From Sweltsa coloradensis (taxonomy: Eukaryota > Arthropoda > Insecta > Plecoptera > Chloroperlidae): a DNA stretch of 64,000 bases. The notes under the pieces were generated by a model. The model was not told the origin of the DNA. It worked only from the letters and a program-made list of their open reading frames with translations, and searched no databases. The stretch is taken from assembly GCA_024449915.1 (NCBI GenBank), contig JAMZAV010000981.1:248001-312000 (forward strand), read 5' to 3'. Position 1 is the first letter of the stretch. Every line of letters starts with the position of its first letter. Positions 31,909 through 44,295 of the stretch are shown in pieces. The position numbers and the translations under genes were made by a program.

Positions 31909-32742
31909 AAAGCCCCAATACCTACTAAAAATATATACATTAAATACCCTACGCGACACCCAAGATCAAATATTATTACTACACAACACCACCAAACGTG
32001 TGTACATCAACTTTACCGTATTCTAATAATAAAAACACACATGTGCACCAATTGTTTTTTCAACTTAACCCTATCACACCTGTAACACCACACACTTCTT
32101 ATTAGCTTATTTTTCATTGGAGATCACACACTTTCTAAGTATGATAACTAGCACAGAGTCCACGAAATAATTGAATGAATCATAAACCAGATTGCCTAAT
32201 ATCTCCGATAATGACAGAATTGCTTCGTTACAAGTCACTGCATGTAACGAACACGAAATGAACGTCTAGCTGGTGTCCGCTTGGACACTGTAATTACGAC
32301 TCGGTGCTGTCATCGGTCTACGTTGTGCAATGTTTTGCACACAAATAAGCAGTATGCGATTGATGCGTAATTATATTTTGATAAATCTTCAAATATAAGT
32401 AGTATAATAGGAGCAGGTAACTTATCCAGATAAAATGAGGACATACGATTTTAATTTCCCTTATATTTTTGGAACACGTAAAGATTGATTTTTTAAATTC
32501 TTTTCAGCATAACTCGACTCGTTAATTCTGTTTCCTCTTCCAGAAGAGTAAGAGTTAGAGAGAGTTAGAAGAACAGTTTAAAATATTTACTTTTCATAAC
32601 ATCGTGGGTGCAAGTGAACCAAAGGTGAATTCACATCAGAGCGCTATTGCTTTTGCTTGATGGTCCAATATTATTTATAGTTGGCGACTATGACGCCGTT
32701 ATGATGGTATAGTCCTTATCATAGACAACAAATTAAAAAAAG

Positions 32743-32800
32743 GGGCCTCCACCGAGGATTGACCCCGAACCTCTGATGTCTGGGCAGATGCTCTCACCCC
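32743..32800 (-). repeat. tRNA-like fragment
   Basis: The minus strand shows GAGAGCATCTGCCCAGACAT and a box B-like GAGGTTCGGGGTCAATCC. It is probably the head of a SINE. A second box B-like GTGGTTCAATCCCCGGT lies on the plus strand at 32951. Confidence 0.4.
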
Positions 32801-32999
32801 TTTTAATTATTAATTTTTCTAACTTCAAATAAAAATGGTCCCGTGCCGTGGTTGAAAATAAAAAATATAATTTCATCTACCACATTTTAATATTCAGCAA
32901 TGGCCAACAATAAAGCCACTTTTGTTACGACTTATCTCATTTGTAATGTTGACAGCCGTGGTTCAATCCCCGGTGGTAACACTGTTTTAAAACCATTAT

Positions 33000-34117
33000 A
33001 ATATATACAATGTTAATTGAAATTGCCAAATAAAGTCGAATAAAATACTGTATTTAGATATATTTATTATCACCTGGAAAGGGGTTTTCCGCGTGTTCAA
33101 CCCATTTTTGTCCCCATTAGAGAGAAATGTTCGTCCCCAAAAAAATAAAATTTGTTGCCATAAACCCCTCCTCCCTCCCCCCCCCCCCCACCCCCATTTT
33201 CCACCAAAATTCATATAGAAATCACCCCTTTTAAATGGGCGATACACTAAAAAATTTTTACTTAAATTCAGTGCAGTAAAACTTGAAAGACTCATGCATA
33301 AATGTAATAACGGCCGTGGCGGGATTAAATAAGTTTCATTCTGTTTGTTGGAAATAATAAACAAATTGTCACGTGGGGATCAAACTCAAAACATACGGCC
33401 CCTGCAATATAAAAAATTATTTTTGGGATGTTCCGGTATCAAAAAATTTGTCTGTAAGAGTCAAAAAACATTGCGCCAAGATAGCTTCTATACGCAGATC
33501 TATGCTACGATTCAAATGGGTCCTGCAGTATTCACGAGAAAGCATGCAGCCAATCAGAAAAGTTATTAAAAAAATTTTTGACCTGTCCTCAAATGGGGGA
33601 AAAAGCTTCGTATCGCTAGGTTTCGCCAAAGCTGGAGTCAAAAAAACCTAAAAAAAGCGCCGAAACTGCTTTTAACTTCCCCTTTTACAGCGGACACCCC
33701 CTTTTTAAAAATTCCCAGTTTTTGGAAAACTAGTTAAAAGGGGATTTTACAAGTGTGTTGCGTATTTTTCCAAAAAGGCTTGGTTACCCTAAAAAAAAAA
33801 CGCGAAAAAACAGGGGAAATGTTAAAATATTCCCAAAATTTTAAAAAATTTTATTTAAAAAAAAGGGGCAATTTTGGAAAAAGTACTCAACCACGCATTG
33901 GACGTCTTTATGAGTAGAATAAAAAAAAAAAAAAAAAAGATATCCATTGTGCGTTTGATACGAGGAAGTACGAAACCAGCAACACACCGAAAAAATAAAG
34001 GGGCAGGAGCCTTAATCTATAAACCTACATGCTGTATTCGATTTAATGTTGGTAAAGTAATGTGGGGGCCTGATTCTGCAGGCCAATTTAAAAGGGAAAA
34101 CGAAAACAATTTAAATA
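33000..34117. other. Low-complexity, gene-poor interval
   Basis: Contains a 17-base C-rich run (33176-33192), A-rich and AAAA/TTTT blocks (33780-33930) and overlapping short frames on both strands that I regard as chance. Confidence 0.4.
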
Positions 34118-34202
34118 CCATCTGCATAACACATGGCAGCTCAAGGCACCAATTACGCTCATCCAACAACGCGCCTGAAAAAGCGTTTGCGAAGCTTCCT
34201 AG
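34118..34202 (+). mobile_element. F3: 3' end of a Helentron-like element
   Basis: CATAACACATGGCAGCTC, then AATTACGCTCATCCAACAAC and a terminal CCTAG at 34198-34202, as in F1 and F7. The 5' part is not recognisable. Confidence 0.7.
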
Positions 34203-34494
34203 TTTATAACACATGTTTCGATGTAGTTATTGGAGAGTAGAGATAGACTGAGATGTAGATTCTATACATTTATTACTAAAACCCATTAAAACCATTGATT
34301 AATCTCGGACTCGGTACCTACTCAATTTCCTTTATCTTCTCGCTTCATTACCCGCCGAGTGCTGATTACATTCTCGATTGCCAATTATTAGAGATTCGTT
34401 AAACTACTTTTTTTGCGAGTAGTCTATGATTGTGCTTGGTATTGTGTACCTACTACCTACTATACTTACAACAAGATCGTATTCAACTGTAATT

Positions 34495-35750
34495 GAATCG
34501 GTTATTTGAGAAACCGAATAAGTTATGTAATCATTGTTCTGAGTAAAACGCAAAAAACATGCATTTCATACCCTGAAGTAAAAAAATGTATTTTTTTATG
34601 TAGTAATTTAGATGTGGCATAGTGACATTGATTTTTGTTGATATTGATATTCATGAGCACGTTATTTCATAATTATGAGGGTGTAATTAGCGTGAACTTA
34701 TTTGGTTTCTCAATTAAAGGGGCTAAAAACCCCAAAAATTATTTTTTACCACGTGATCTATAGCACAATACTACACTTAAATGACCGTTTAAAAAATTAT
34801 ATCTTGTAACTGTGATTTAACACGAATTTTTTAATTTTTTTGATCCAGAAATTGGCGAAAACTGGTGTTTTGGAAAATTTCCTAAATCGGCTTTAACCTG
34901 CTTCTTTTTTGGTCCACATAGATACTAGAGCACAGTACCAATCTAAAATGCCCCTTTATAACACTGTGTCTTGAAACTGTGCCCAAATATACCCTCAAAC
35001 ACGCAAAAATATGCATTCCAAAATCACACCCCATCTTGGTAATCAGTATATTTTGACCGAACTACTTGCCCAAATTACAAAACAAAATATAGAGAATTTA
35101 CAGAAAAGGCTGTCGAGTACGTCAATAATGGCCAATATTTTTTTGGATCAAAATCCTCCAAGGTCACGGGGCATAAAGATCGTCCCCATGTTATTTCTTA
35201 TGGGAGATTTTTGCCGATGGGACCTAGCTCGAAAAATGTCATGTTTGACAATTTTTTGGGAGGTCATGGTAGCCCCAATAATTTTTCTGTTAATTGCTAA
35301 ATTTATTACTAGTTAGCCTGAATGAAATATATTTTTTGAGTTTAGCGGTTAAATACCCCTTTAAATGGGGCGGGTCTATATAAAATTAGTAAAAATAAGG
35401 TGGTATCATAAGTTTTTATGATTGTATAATATTGTAAACATAAAACTACATTTTTTAAACTTTGTTTAATTAAAATTTCTCGGCAATGAGAGCCAATGAC
35501 TCATTTTACTGAAAGTGACTTGTTCCGTTTCTCAAATCAATACAATTTTTTATTCAGAACGTATGGACCGACTTATTCGGTTTCTTAACTCAAAGGGAAA
35601 ATTAACACCCTGTAATATACACAGGCTCCAGGCATGGTCGAAAAATTTCATTTCTCTACTAATCGATAGGTCTTGAAATTCTGAAGAAAATGGCTATCAT
35701 TAACTCATTTACGCAATTTGGTTGACTTATTCGGTTTCTCAAATAACCGA
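34495..35750. mobile_element. Element J: inverted-repeat element enclosing H1
   Basis: A 26-bp inverted repeat, beginning TCGGTTATTTGAGAAACCGA at 34498 and its inverse ending at 35750, is perfect. TGTAATT lies just outside each end (34488-34494 and 35751-35757), a probable 7-bp duplication, with three extra bases on the left. Most of the inside is repeat H. Confidence 0.65.
34714..35350 (+). repeat. Repeat H, copy 1
   Basis: About 640 bp closely matching, inverted, 59737-60378, and more distantly 39572-40178. It runs from TTAAAGGGGCTAAAAACC to GAGTTTAGCGGTT. The 101-codon frame at 35011-35316 lies inside; the same stretch is disrupted in the other copies, so I do not call it a gene. Confidence 0.8.
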
Positions 35751-35757
35751 TGTAATT

Positions 35758-36374
35758 AGTAATACATGCTACGCGTTGTATTATTGTTGGGCAAACAAAA
35801 CCTTTCACCCTACGTCTGAGCTGAGACTTATTAAATTTTGTCTAAATAATCACCACAAGAAATAGTTCAGCGCCAGCATACGAGGCTCCTGTTTGGAAGG
35901 TCATCAAATCAATTCCGGCCACTGTCAATCGTCAAAACACTTATTCTGGGATAAGACTATTAAAACTTACCTAACATTCCCGCCCAACCATCCTACCAAG
36001 TTGTTGTCTCAGGACACAAAAATCTATTGTACGTCTGAATATAATTCTCACAAAGTGTATTGTTGTAAGTTTTAATGATCCATGCAGTACCCATAGATGT
36101 TTTCTTTGCGAAAACTCAAATGGTTGAGTTAATTGGCCATAAATTTATTTACGTGACTTAAATGTGTTTACCACAAAATAATACAAAACTGTTACCTCGT
36201 ATATGAACGACAATGATGTTTTCATTTCAACCAATTGTAACAAAAGAAAAGTAATATATGATATCTAGTATGAATATATTTTGTAAAATTATGTCCACCT
36301 TTCATCATAAAATCAACAAATTTTACGATGCAATGCATGCCCTTCTGCAAGTGTCTATAACTAGGTATTTTAGA
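35758..36374. other. Gene-poor interval
   Basis: AT-rich; the 60-codon frame at 35893-36075 has no known motif. Confidence 0.4.
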
Positions 36375-36530
36375 AATTGGATGTCCGAGGGCTAAGAGGA
36401 ATCAATCCAGTCATCTGTCACCGGGATCAAACAAAAAAATACAAGGACAAATTTTCAGTCAGGATTGACGCCTGACGGTGTCAGATTTCGAAAATTGGGA
36501 CATACCCGAATCAGTCTCGCGCTTTCCGCT
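36375..36530 (-). repeat. SINE family S1, diverged copy 1
   Basis: GGATGTCCGAGGGCTAAGAG, TTCAGTCAGGATTG and CCGAATCAGTCTCGCGCTTTCC match the S1 copies at 50.5, 58.5 and 59.5 kb, with the tRNA-like head at the high-coordinate side. Confidence 0.6.
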
Positions 36531-37477
36531 TTACGCGTGAATATTATTATCTAGCTTGAAACACACATTTTAAAGGTAACATAAGAAACGATCCAAGAGG
36601 CAAGAATGAATACGAATAAATACTTAGCCATTTCAATTTTATACGTGAGATTGGCGATTGTGCAAATAAAAATGTAAGTACCTTGAAAACTTACGTTTCT
36701 CGTCTATATGGGAAAGGGTCGGTGGCGATTACACTCCAACAACAAATATCGTGATTCTACACTGAACTTGTGCAACTTACCGTGTAAGCAGTGCTAGAAC
36801 AGAAGCGCACACTCCCAATAAACAAGCGATGATATTAAATTCACTGCCATGTTGGCGGCACTTTCGATTTCAAGATGACATTCCCAGCAGTGAGTCAGGT
36901 CAGACTAGAGTATGCGTCGAGAAAAGTACCTAGTGCCAAACGAGCGATCTTAATTATTCAGACGAGGGGTGGTCAAAACTCTGGTAATCATGGACCAGGC
37001 CAAACCCCCTTGAGGTAACGTGCGCTATCCCAAACGTCACGCAGGCGCGTGTCTATTGTCCAAGGCAGACACGGCGACATGTCCCCCCCCCCCCTCCCTT
37101 TCTCGTGACAAACTGCCCGTCGTTTTGGCACAACATCAGTATTAACCTAAAACAAAACGTCCTAAGTGCAACAATGAACTCCAGACTGTTGCCAAGAGTC
37201 TTGGTAAGGTCGCCAAGATTGCAGTGGATTCCTAATAAACCGATCCGCCCGGTGAAATCTATATAGTACAAATTGTAAAATAGTGGATCGGGTCATGACG
37301 GCGGTCGTAGGTCATTGTCACAGATGCTCTGCTTTTCTCTTGGAGGCAACCGACGGGAGAGATGGCGTAATGTGCAATGCTTACGCCATTCAAATCGCAC
37401 GAAGTAGTTACGTGATGTGTTCAAAGTATAGACACTTCCAGTTATGGTTATTATCGGTACGACTTCATTTTTTTTTA
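36531..37477. other. Gene-poor interval
   Basis: Mixed composition with a C run at 37083-37095. Short frames on both strands (37053-37271, 37283-37522) have no recognisable family; the second runs into F4. Confidence 0.35.
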
Positions 37478-37793
37478 CTAGGGCGCTTCGCTAACGCTTT
37501 TTCCAGTCGCGTTGATGGATGAGCTTTTATGGTTGATTATCGGTCCAAATATCACGAAAATATCTCATTAAAAATCGAAAAAATCGTAAAAGTACGATAA
37601 TCATAAGACATATTTGATCGATTGTACCCAAAAACGTGGCAAGTCTAAGTTTAGAGTTTTCGAAGGTCCCCTCAAATTTTCATCAAGATCGCATAAGCCG
37701 TTTGCCCGGTACAGCGCAAACAAAAAGACAAAAAAAATGAGCTAATTTTTTGGGGGGGTCAGTGAAATTGGAGTCTTCGCTTCACTCATCCAA
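37478..37793 (-). mobile_element. F4: short Helentron-like element
   Basis: The minus strand runs from TTGGATGAGTGAAGCGAAGA (37793) to an AACGCGACTGGAAAAAGCGT hairpin region and CCCTAG (37478). It is closest to F6. Internally deleted. Confidence 0.7.
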
Positions 37794-39571
37794 GAATAAA
37801 AAAAAAGCAGCCGGTTACCATCGTATATGTTTGGAATATTCGAATATTCCTGACAGACGTTGTAGAAAAATTCCATCTTTGACACGCCCCCGCGAGACTC
37901 CGAATATTGCAATGTTGCATGCATTTTTGGTAGTGTCTGTACGATAGTGCGATAAACTGAAGTTTTTCAACAACGAAATGATTTTGAAGTGATATATTTT
38001 GCGAGTCATTTCACACGTGTTCGATTATTTCGAGCTGTGAAAGCATAAAGTTTGAAATTATTGTTAGCTATAATTTTATGATGTAGCTATAAAAACATCA
38101 CACGTTTTGTTTCCTCTCTTCAAGCTGCGAGCTATCAACACACATTGGAAGCCTCCCAAATAGCATATTCTAAAAAGAAGTATATCACCGCTCCACCATA
38201 AGTCAGGAATGTAATACACCCCGGACACAGATCTTTGCAACTTTGCACTGTTGTCTTGGAAGCAAAAACATGATGGGACATACTTTAAAGTTATTTTTTT
38301 TCTAAACACTACTCAAATTAAAATATGGTCTAACCTTGCACACAAAGGTGGTTCTAGACTCGTAAAATCCCACTACTTTTTCCTGTCTCCCCCCTCCACC
38401 CTCTCACACTTTACATCCAGTCACGCCGTTCGTAACCACAACTACACCTGAAAAACTACCCAATGTCAGGGGGTGTTAACTTGTGGCTTGTTGTGTCAAG
38501 ATACGGGCAAAAAATCACCATCCCCCCTCCCCCACTCGACAAATAGTTCCTACACGACTGAATGCCATAAATTATATAATATAATCTTCGTTGTCGTGTG
38601 CCGTATGCGTCGTTGGACATCAGAATAATCCCAATCAAGAACTATGCGCATTAGAACAGCATCTACAACCATCCCTACAACCATTGTGTGGTGCTACAAC
38701 GATAAACGTTTTACTTTTCTACAATACTACAACAAGGTTTTCCCAGCGCAGCTATATACTGTTAACCTACGTTTAAGCAAGGGCAATAGTATACTTCACC
38801 AGTCCTCACTTCTAGATAATTAATTAACTACATGTTGGTTTACTGCCAAATGTATGGCAAAAAACAATCTCTTCATAGCCAAAATAGTAAATTGTAAGCA
38901 ACCTAGTGCGTTAGTAATGTTAGTAACACTGTTATGTTCTAACTATAAGCAAAACACTGGCAAACCGTTACGAGCATTGAGCATGAGGTGTACACAAACT
39001 TATGCTAATGGGATACGGTGTGTGGGATTTGACGAAACACCATTCCTTTATACTACAGTCTACAGACAGGTGTTATTTTTATAAGACGTACGTAAGATTT
39101 TTTTAAATTCCACGAACGAAATTATTGAATATAGATATTAAAAGAGGGAGGGAGACTATTATTTCAATATTAATAATTTGTTTAATTCCGGACATCTATG
39201 CAACATCATGATATAATATGATAAATATTCTCATGGTAGAAGGGTATCCACCTGTGTCTGGTATTTGATTTGTTTGCAACTAATAGATAAGTAAGAAAGA
39301 ATGCGGTAGTAGAGGAAGGTATCAACTACTCGACCATATTGCCAAGTCATCAACAAAGTGTCTATTATTCATTGCAGAGGATATAAATAGTTTTTGGTGG
39401 ATTTGCGCCCGCTTCTCGTGTGACGAGCTGGACAGATTCCAGTTTTATCCCAGAGTGAAGCCTGCCAGGTGATGGCTCAGCTGCAGGGAAGACATTCATT
39501 CATTTCTGGAGACAGAAGTGCGTCCTATAGGCTTGTCGACGTGAGATGAACGACCATGTACTTCCGCATCG
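37794..39571. other. Gene-poor interval
   Basis: No gene recognised. Several 60-77-codon frames on both strands overlap each other and have no known motifs. C-rich patches occur near 38388 and 38520. Confidence 0.4.
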
Positions 39572-40178
39572 TAAAGGGCCGGGGTATTACCACAAAAATT
39601 TATCATACATCATATTTCTGTATAGCATAATACTAATCTAAAATGACCCTTTAAAAAGTTATCTTATTCTTGATATTTTACACAAATTGTAGAACATTTT
39701 GTTCCCAAATTTTGTGAAAATTCACATAGATCACATAGATACTAGCATAACCAATCGAAAATGGCTTTTAAACAATTGTATTGAAACTGTTCATAAATAT
39801 ACACATAAAACACGCGCATACACGCATCCCGGAAGTACACTTCTTCTTGGTAATCAATCTCAATCAATATAATATGTCGACTGAATCTTGTGTTCAAATT
39901 ACAAAATAAAAACATCGTGTAGCTACGGAAATAACGGACGGAAATAACGGGAAATATTTTTGTGTGGCCAAAGATCCGGTTTTCCGATGTCACAGAGAAT
40001 AAAGATCGTCGCAATGTTTTTTTTCTTATGACAGGCTGTTGCAGATGGGAGCTAGCTCGAAAATAATAAAGTTTGAAATTTTTGTCTGGATCATAGTAAC
40101 CCCGACAGTTTTTCTTTTACTCAGTAAATTTATAACTAATAATAATATAGGCTTCTCTAAAATTTTTTTTTAGCGAAG
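39572..40178 (+). repeat. Repeat H, copy 2 (diverged)
   Basis: Follows H1 through AATCTAAAATGACCCTTTA, CACATAGATACTAGCATA, TTCTTGGTAATCA and GGGAGCTAGCTCGAAAA, with many differences and small gaps. Confidence 0.65.
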
Positions 40179-40410
40179 GTGGATAAATTAAATTTAAGCA
40201 TCAGTTGAAGGAGCAGAAACTGAGGGAAAGGTGTAAATCGCTTATTGTTACAGCTAAGCAAGCTATCACCTGCGTTATCGTCATCGTTATCTTCAATTTT
40301 TTTTACGGCCGTGACCAATTTCTCATAGCCTTAAAAACCGCAAACACCACAACACAGAATTGATTATATTTTTATCACATCTTTCTTCTTCGTATGACCT
40401 TTTTATTTAA

Positions 40411-40656
40411 TCAACTTTCAATCGAAATTGGAGTAGCCGTTGGTAAGTCAATGAGCGCAAAAAGCACAAAATACGCGAAGACTTTTTGTCTAAGAGTTGA
40501 GTTGACTGAAGTGTTGAAGTAAAACTTGCCTCGCGCGTCTGATTGTCGCGACGCCTGTGACGAAAGCGTCGTTAGACTGACACGTGACTCATTTGACGGA
40601 GCCTTGTAGAGGAAGTCGCTTCCTTCAAGGTCACGGAAACACATGTTATCAAACAT
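40411..40656 (-). CDS. Candidate exon, unknown protein
   Basis: An open minus-strand frame, extendable a few codons upstream of the first ATG (RSRLESIRDL before MFDNMCFRDL), lies in DNA that is richer in CpG than its surroundings. It contains SRVSLTTLSSQASRQSDARG, a Ser/Arg-rich stretch that looks codon-biased, then a hydrophobic end (VFAYFVLFALI) that may already be past a splice donor. I see no convincing acceptor or donor and do not recognise a family. It could be a single exon of an unseen gene, or chance. Confidence 0.2.
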   Translation of the reverse strand: MFDNMCFRDLEGSDFLYKAPSNESRVSLTTLSSQASRQSDARGKFYFNTSVNSTLRQKVFAYFVLFALIDLPTATPISIES

Positions 40657-40699
40657 TAAGTCACGGATGCTCTCGAGTCGAGATCGTTACCGAACGCAG

Positions 40700-41630
40700 T
40701 GGCGGACTGGCTGGGCGGAAGTTAGATGTAAGATTAGAGTGGTTAAATTAAAACCCATGGTTTAAACCGATAGTAGTAGTATAGCTAAAGCACTGATTGT
40801 TTGATTGGGGTAGGGATTTATTTATCATATTTCTGCGTTAGCGGGTTTGCACTAATCGAGACGATTGGAGACTTTCACTCTTTAATTTGGATACCCGCCA
40901 ACGGCAATCACAATTCCCAGCCGAAGATTTTACCAAGATTTTCATGGGACAAAACTTAAAGGGTGAATGTTAGGATTCATTCACATCGTTCTTCTTTTTT
41001 CGTTGTTTGATAACTAGTTACTACTTTAGTCACTTGAAGAGGGTCAATCATTTCCTATAATAAATGCATATTATAATGTCAGTGTTCGATATAGGACTAG
41101 GAGGCACAATGTTACTCACATGTGTGGATGTGTAGAAGATAATGAGCCCACATTTTTAATAAGGTATAATTATATTATTTTAAATTATTGAGTTGTAATT
41201 GGATTGTATCATCTCTAACTTTATTTATATACTCAATCACCAAAGGTTGCAATCGTCACGATACAACACAGCTATATAGATCGTAGCGAGAAAGTTTATT
41301 ATATTAGATACAGACATTGAAGTATTTAATGTTAATGAGTACAAATGATTACATAATTTGTTTAGTCGTTTTTGTCGTTTGTTGGCAATTATGTTCGTAA
41401 ACTAACTGAATTTCTTCTGTCAACCTTGAAGTAAGTTACAGTCTTACCTTTACGTAACTATTCACGTGCCTAACAAAGATATATTCTACGGCAAAATTAT
41501 CCATTCCTCTTCTGATAATTAAGTTCATCGAGCGCGGTTATACGTGCTTTTTATCGGTGGTTAAATGATAGCGCGTTGATGATGGTTCTACGGTAAACTG
41601 TAATGTCAGCTATGTTCAATGCTCGTATTT
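40700..41630. other. Gene-poor interval
   Basis: Begins near CAGTGGCGGACTGGC (40699), a sequence resembling a hAT-type end, without a partner in sight. The rest is AT-rich with no gene. Confidence 0.35.
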
Positions 41631-41636
41631 AACTTC

Positions 41637-41715
41637 AACCACCACCACCACCACCACCACCACCACCACCACAGCGACGACGACGACGACAACAACAACA
41701 ACAACAACGACAACG

Positions 41716-41749
<34 letters not shown>

Positions 41750-41750
41750 A
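41637..41750. repeat. Compound trinucleotide microsatellite (ACC)n(GAC)n(AAC)n
   Basis: About 12 ACC units, then GAC units, then about 19 AAC-type units with a few GAC. The plus frame would encode runs of His, Asp and Asn, but this is a repeat, not a supported gene. Confidence 0.9.
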
Positions 41751-41829
41751 AAGCATGACCCGTGGGAAATTGGGGGCATAGGCTTACCATCAGCTTCTCA
41801 TGATGTTCATATTTTAATCAAATTTTAGT

Positions 41830-42698
41830 TTTCCTATGCTCATGTCCTATGCCATTCAAAACAACTTAGGTCGCAAAACGAATTGCTGGTGCACGTATAC
41901 TTTTTTATACATTTTATATAAATATTTGAGAAATATATAAAATGTACATTTTCACAATGACATCGAAATACTAGTGTAATTTAGTTTTACGATAAAATAC
42001 GTATGGGAAAAATAACACAAATCGCAAGCATATAATGATTATATAACCCACAAAATGCAACGCATAAAACCTGCAGTATGCCTTTATTTTACATTTTAAG
42101 AATTGCTATTTTTAGTTGTTCAATGGGCATAATAATTCTGGTTTTCGACGTTTTCCACCATCGGATGACCATTTCTTGAAAATAAATTGAGACAATTGCT
42201 TAATTATTTTACCTAATAAATCAATCATATAGCTTATATTGCCACGCATAAATTAATAAATTTAATAAATTGAAGAAGAAGAAGAAGAAGAAACATGTTA
42301 ATCAAGTTTTTGCAAGTAGATAACTACAACTTTACCTATAAATTAAATTAATTTTCAAAAGTCACTTTTATCACAGTGTATAGAATTAGATAGCTCTTGC
42401 TGTTACTGCAAGTAAACAGTCACATTATCAGTTCATATCTCCTTAGCAATAACATCCTAGTTCCTGACTTCCCGTTCTTAGTATTTCAATGCCACAAGTT
42501 CTCTACTGCGTTTCCTTATTATTCCCTTAATTCAATTCTATTCTTAAATGCTCTATCCTCACTTAAACAAATCAGTCCAACCTATTGATTTAACTTTACC
42601 ATAACGCTCTGTTATCATTTGATCTTCCGTGTCGTTAATTGGCTTGTTCAAGCAAAGCTCCGAGCAGATCGCGCCACTGCACTAAAACACAAAACCAG
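41830..42698. other. Gene-poor interval with (GAA)n at 42274-42293
   Basis: AT-rich DNA with a short GAA microsatellite. The 63-codon frame at 42397-42588 shows no known motif. Confidence 0.4.
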
Positions 42699-42747
42699 GG
42701 TCCACTAGATACTTATTCCGAGCTGCTTGTTAGGTATCTAGTGGACC
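42699..42747. repeat. 14-bp perfect hairpin
   Basis: GGTCCACTAGATAC at 42699-42712 is the exact inverse of 42734-42747. It lies directly to the left of the repeat that flanks element K. Confidence 0.85.
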
Positions 42748-42764
42748 TGCCCTAAGACCGTGGC

Positions 42765-43566
42765 CACAGTATAACCCATCTCTTACAGTAGCGAGACTTG
42801 CTAGCGAAACACGCTCATAAACCATCATGCGCGCCCCTAGCGAGCAAGCGAGTCAACTAACGATGACTGTGCCACCTAGACCATGACTTGCTAAATCAGT
42901 CTCAGAGTTGAGTTGAGCACTGAGCTGGATAATATAAGTTTTGTCTGACGTTATTGATATTATTTTATTCTGATATGTATGTCGTTTTCAAAGAAAGACT
43001 ACGGCCTAGCCTAGCCTCGGGCCTCTAGGCCCAGCCTAGGGGCTAGAGCCTAGGTAGGGCTAGGGCCTACCAAGTGTTAATATTGTAGGTTATAATGGAA
43101 AATAATAATGGTTGATAGGCTTACATAATATAAAAATTACCACCATTATTACTTGCAGTTGTTTTGCCAGCAATTTAAATAGCTTAGGCTAGGCCTAGCC
43201 CTTGCAATAGCTTGACATTCTTCGGCATTCGTCAATTGTTTGTTGTTTACATTTTTGAAGTCGGAGGCTTTTAGTTGAGTCGCTTAATCGCCATGCGCGC
43301 TAGTGTCGTGGCAAGATGCTCTATCAATATACAGGTTGCTACGTAGGTTACCTACACGGAGAGTGGTAGAGATAGCGCTTTCCACCGCCGTCTACAATTT
43401 GTATCTTGTAAAGCACTGACTTTTAGACGGCGGAGGCTTTTAGTTGAGTCACTTCATCGCCATGCGCGCTAGTGTAGCGGCGGTACGCGCAGCCGACCAC
43501 GACAGCAAATCACTCTGCAGGCAGTGCATTGAAGTTTCGCTACTGTAAGAGATGGGTTATACTGTG
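42765..43566. mobile_element. Element K: small inverted-repeat element, about 800 bp
   Basis: CACAGTATAACCCATCTCTT and about 10 more bases at 42765 are inverted at 43536-43566. Outside it, CCCTAAGACCGTGGC occurs both at 42750-42764 and at 43573-43587. Inside, a block with GGAGGCTTTTAGTTGAGTC...CGCCATGCGCGCTAGTGT is present twice (43264 and 43436). No ORF. Confidence 0.65.
43385..43443. repeat. CCGCCGTCTA hairpin, copy 1
   Basis: CCGCCGTCTA (43385-43394) and its inverse (43434-43443) enclose about 39 bases, inside element K. Confidence 0.7.
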
Positions 43567-43587
43567 CTAGAACCCTAAGACCGTGGC

Positions 43588-44233
43588 GGTGTTTGAAATA
43601 AACTATGTATAGCAGGCTCTGCATTGTCAAATCTGTATGCTTCCTCGATTGTTTGTTTACGTATTGTTTTACCATTCCTTCTTTAATCAATGGTTTTACG
43701 TAAGTAGTCGTACGGCCTATTTCAAGTAATTTTATTCAATAGCATATTTTGTTTGTTTAAACTTTTAAACAATGAAAACGTGAACGATAGGAAAATTAAA
43801 ATAAGAGCTGAAAGCACATGGCGCCGTTGAAGTCTAAACCTGGGGCCTAGCACTGTTATTGAGATAAGACCTAGGCCTACTTGGATTTTCTTCAGCATTA
43901 GATGTAGACCTAGGCATATCAATATCATGGTATTATAAATTAGCAAGTATAGGCCTAGGCCCTACTTGCATACGCCTCAGCAAAGCCTAGGCTGATTGTT
44001 GACATGAGAAAGGTTACGTAGGCAGGAAGCCGAATAAAGACACAATTGTCAGTATATTATGTGTGATTGTATTTATTTGTAGTAATAACACGACAGTATG
44101 CCCTCCTCTCTCCTTACACGAATACACACAGAAATTGGTCATTTTGCTTTCAACATAAAACTATGCAAATTGACAATAAAAACAGTAGGCTGCTGACAGC
44201 TATGAGCAGCCATGACACCGCAAGTTGGGCTAT
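43588..44233. other. Gene-poor interval
   Basis: TAGGCCTA words around 43870-43990; no gene recognised. Confidence 0.4.
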
Positions 44234-44295
44234 CACCGCCGTCTACACCATGTCTACACTCTACATCCGCCTTTACAGGCATCCAGACGGCGGTG
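44234..44295. repeat. CCGCCGTCTA hairpin, copy 2
   Basis: CACCGCCGTCT (44234-44244) and AGACGGCGGTG (44285-44295) form an 11-bp stem around about 40 bases, similar in size to the copy in K. Confidence 0.7.

Noticed and set aside
35011..35316. 101-codon frame in repeat H
   Set aside because: The frame is not kept in the other H copies and no domain is recognisable.
41619..41828. Frame encoding His, Asp and Asn runs
   Set aside because: It is a direct reading of the compound trinucleotide microsatellite, with no flanking domain.
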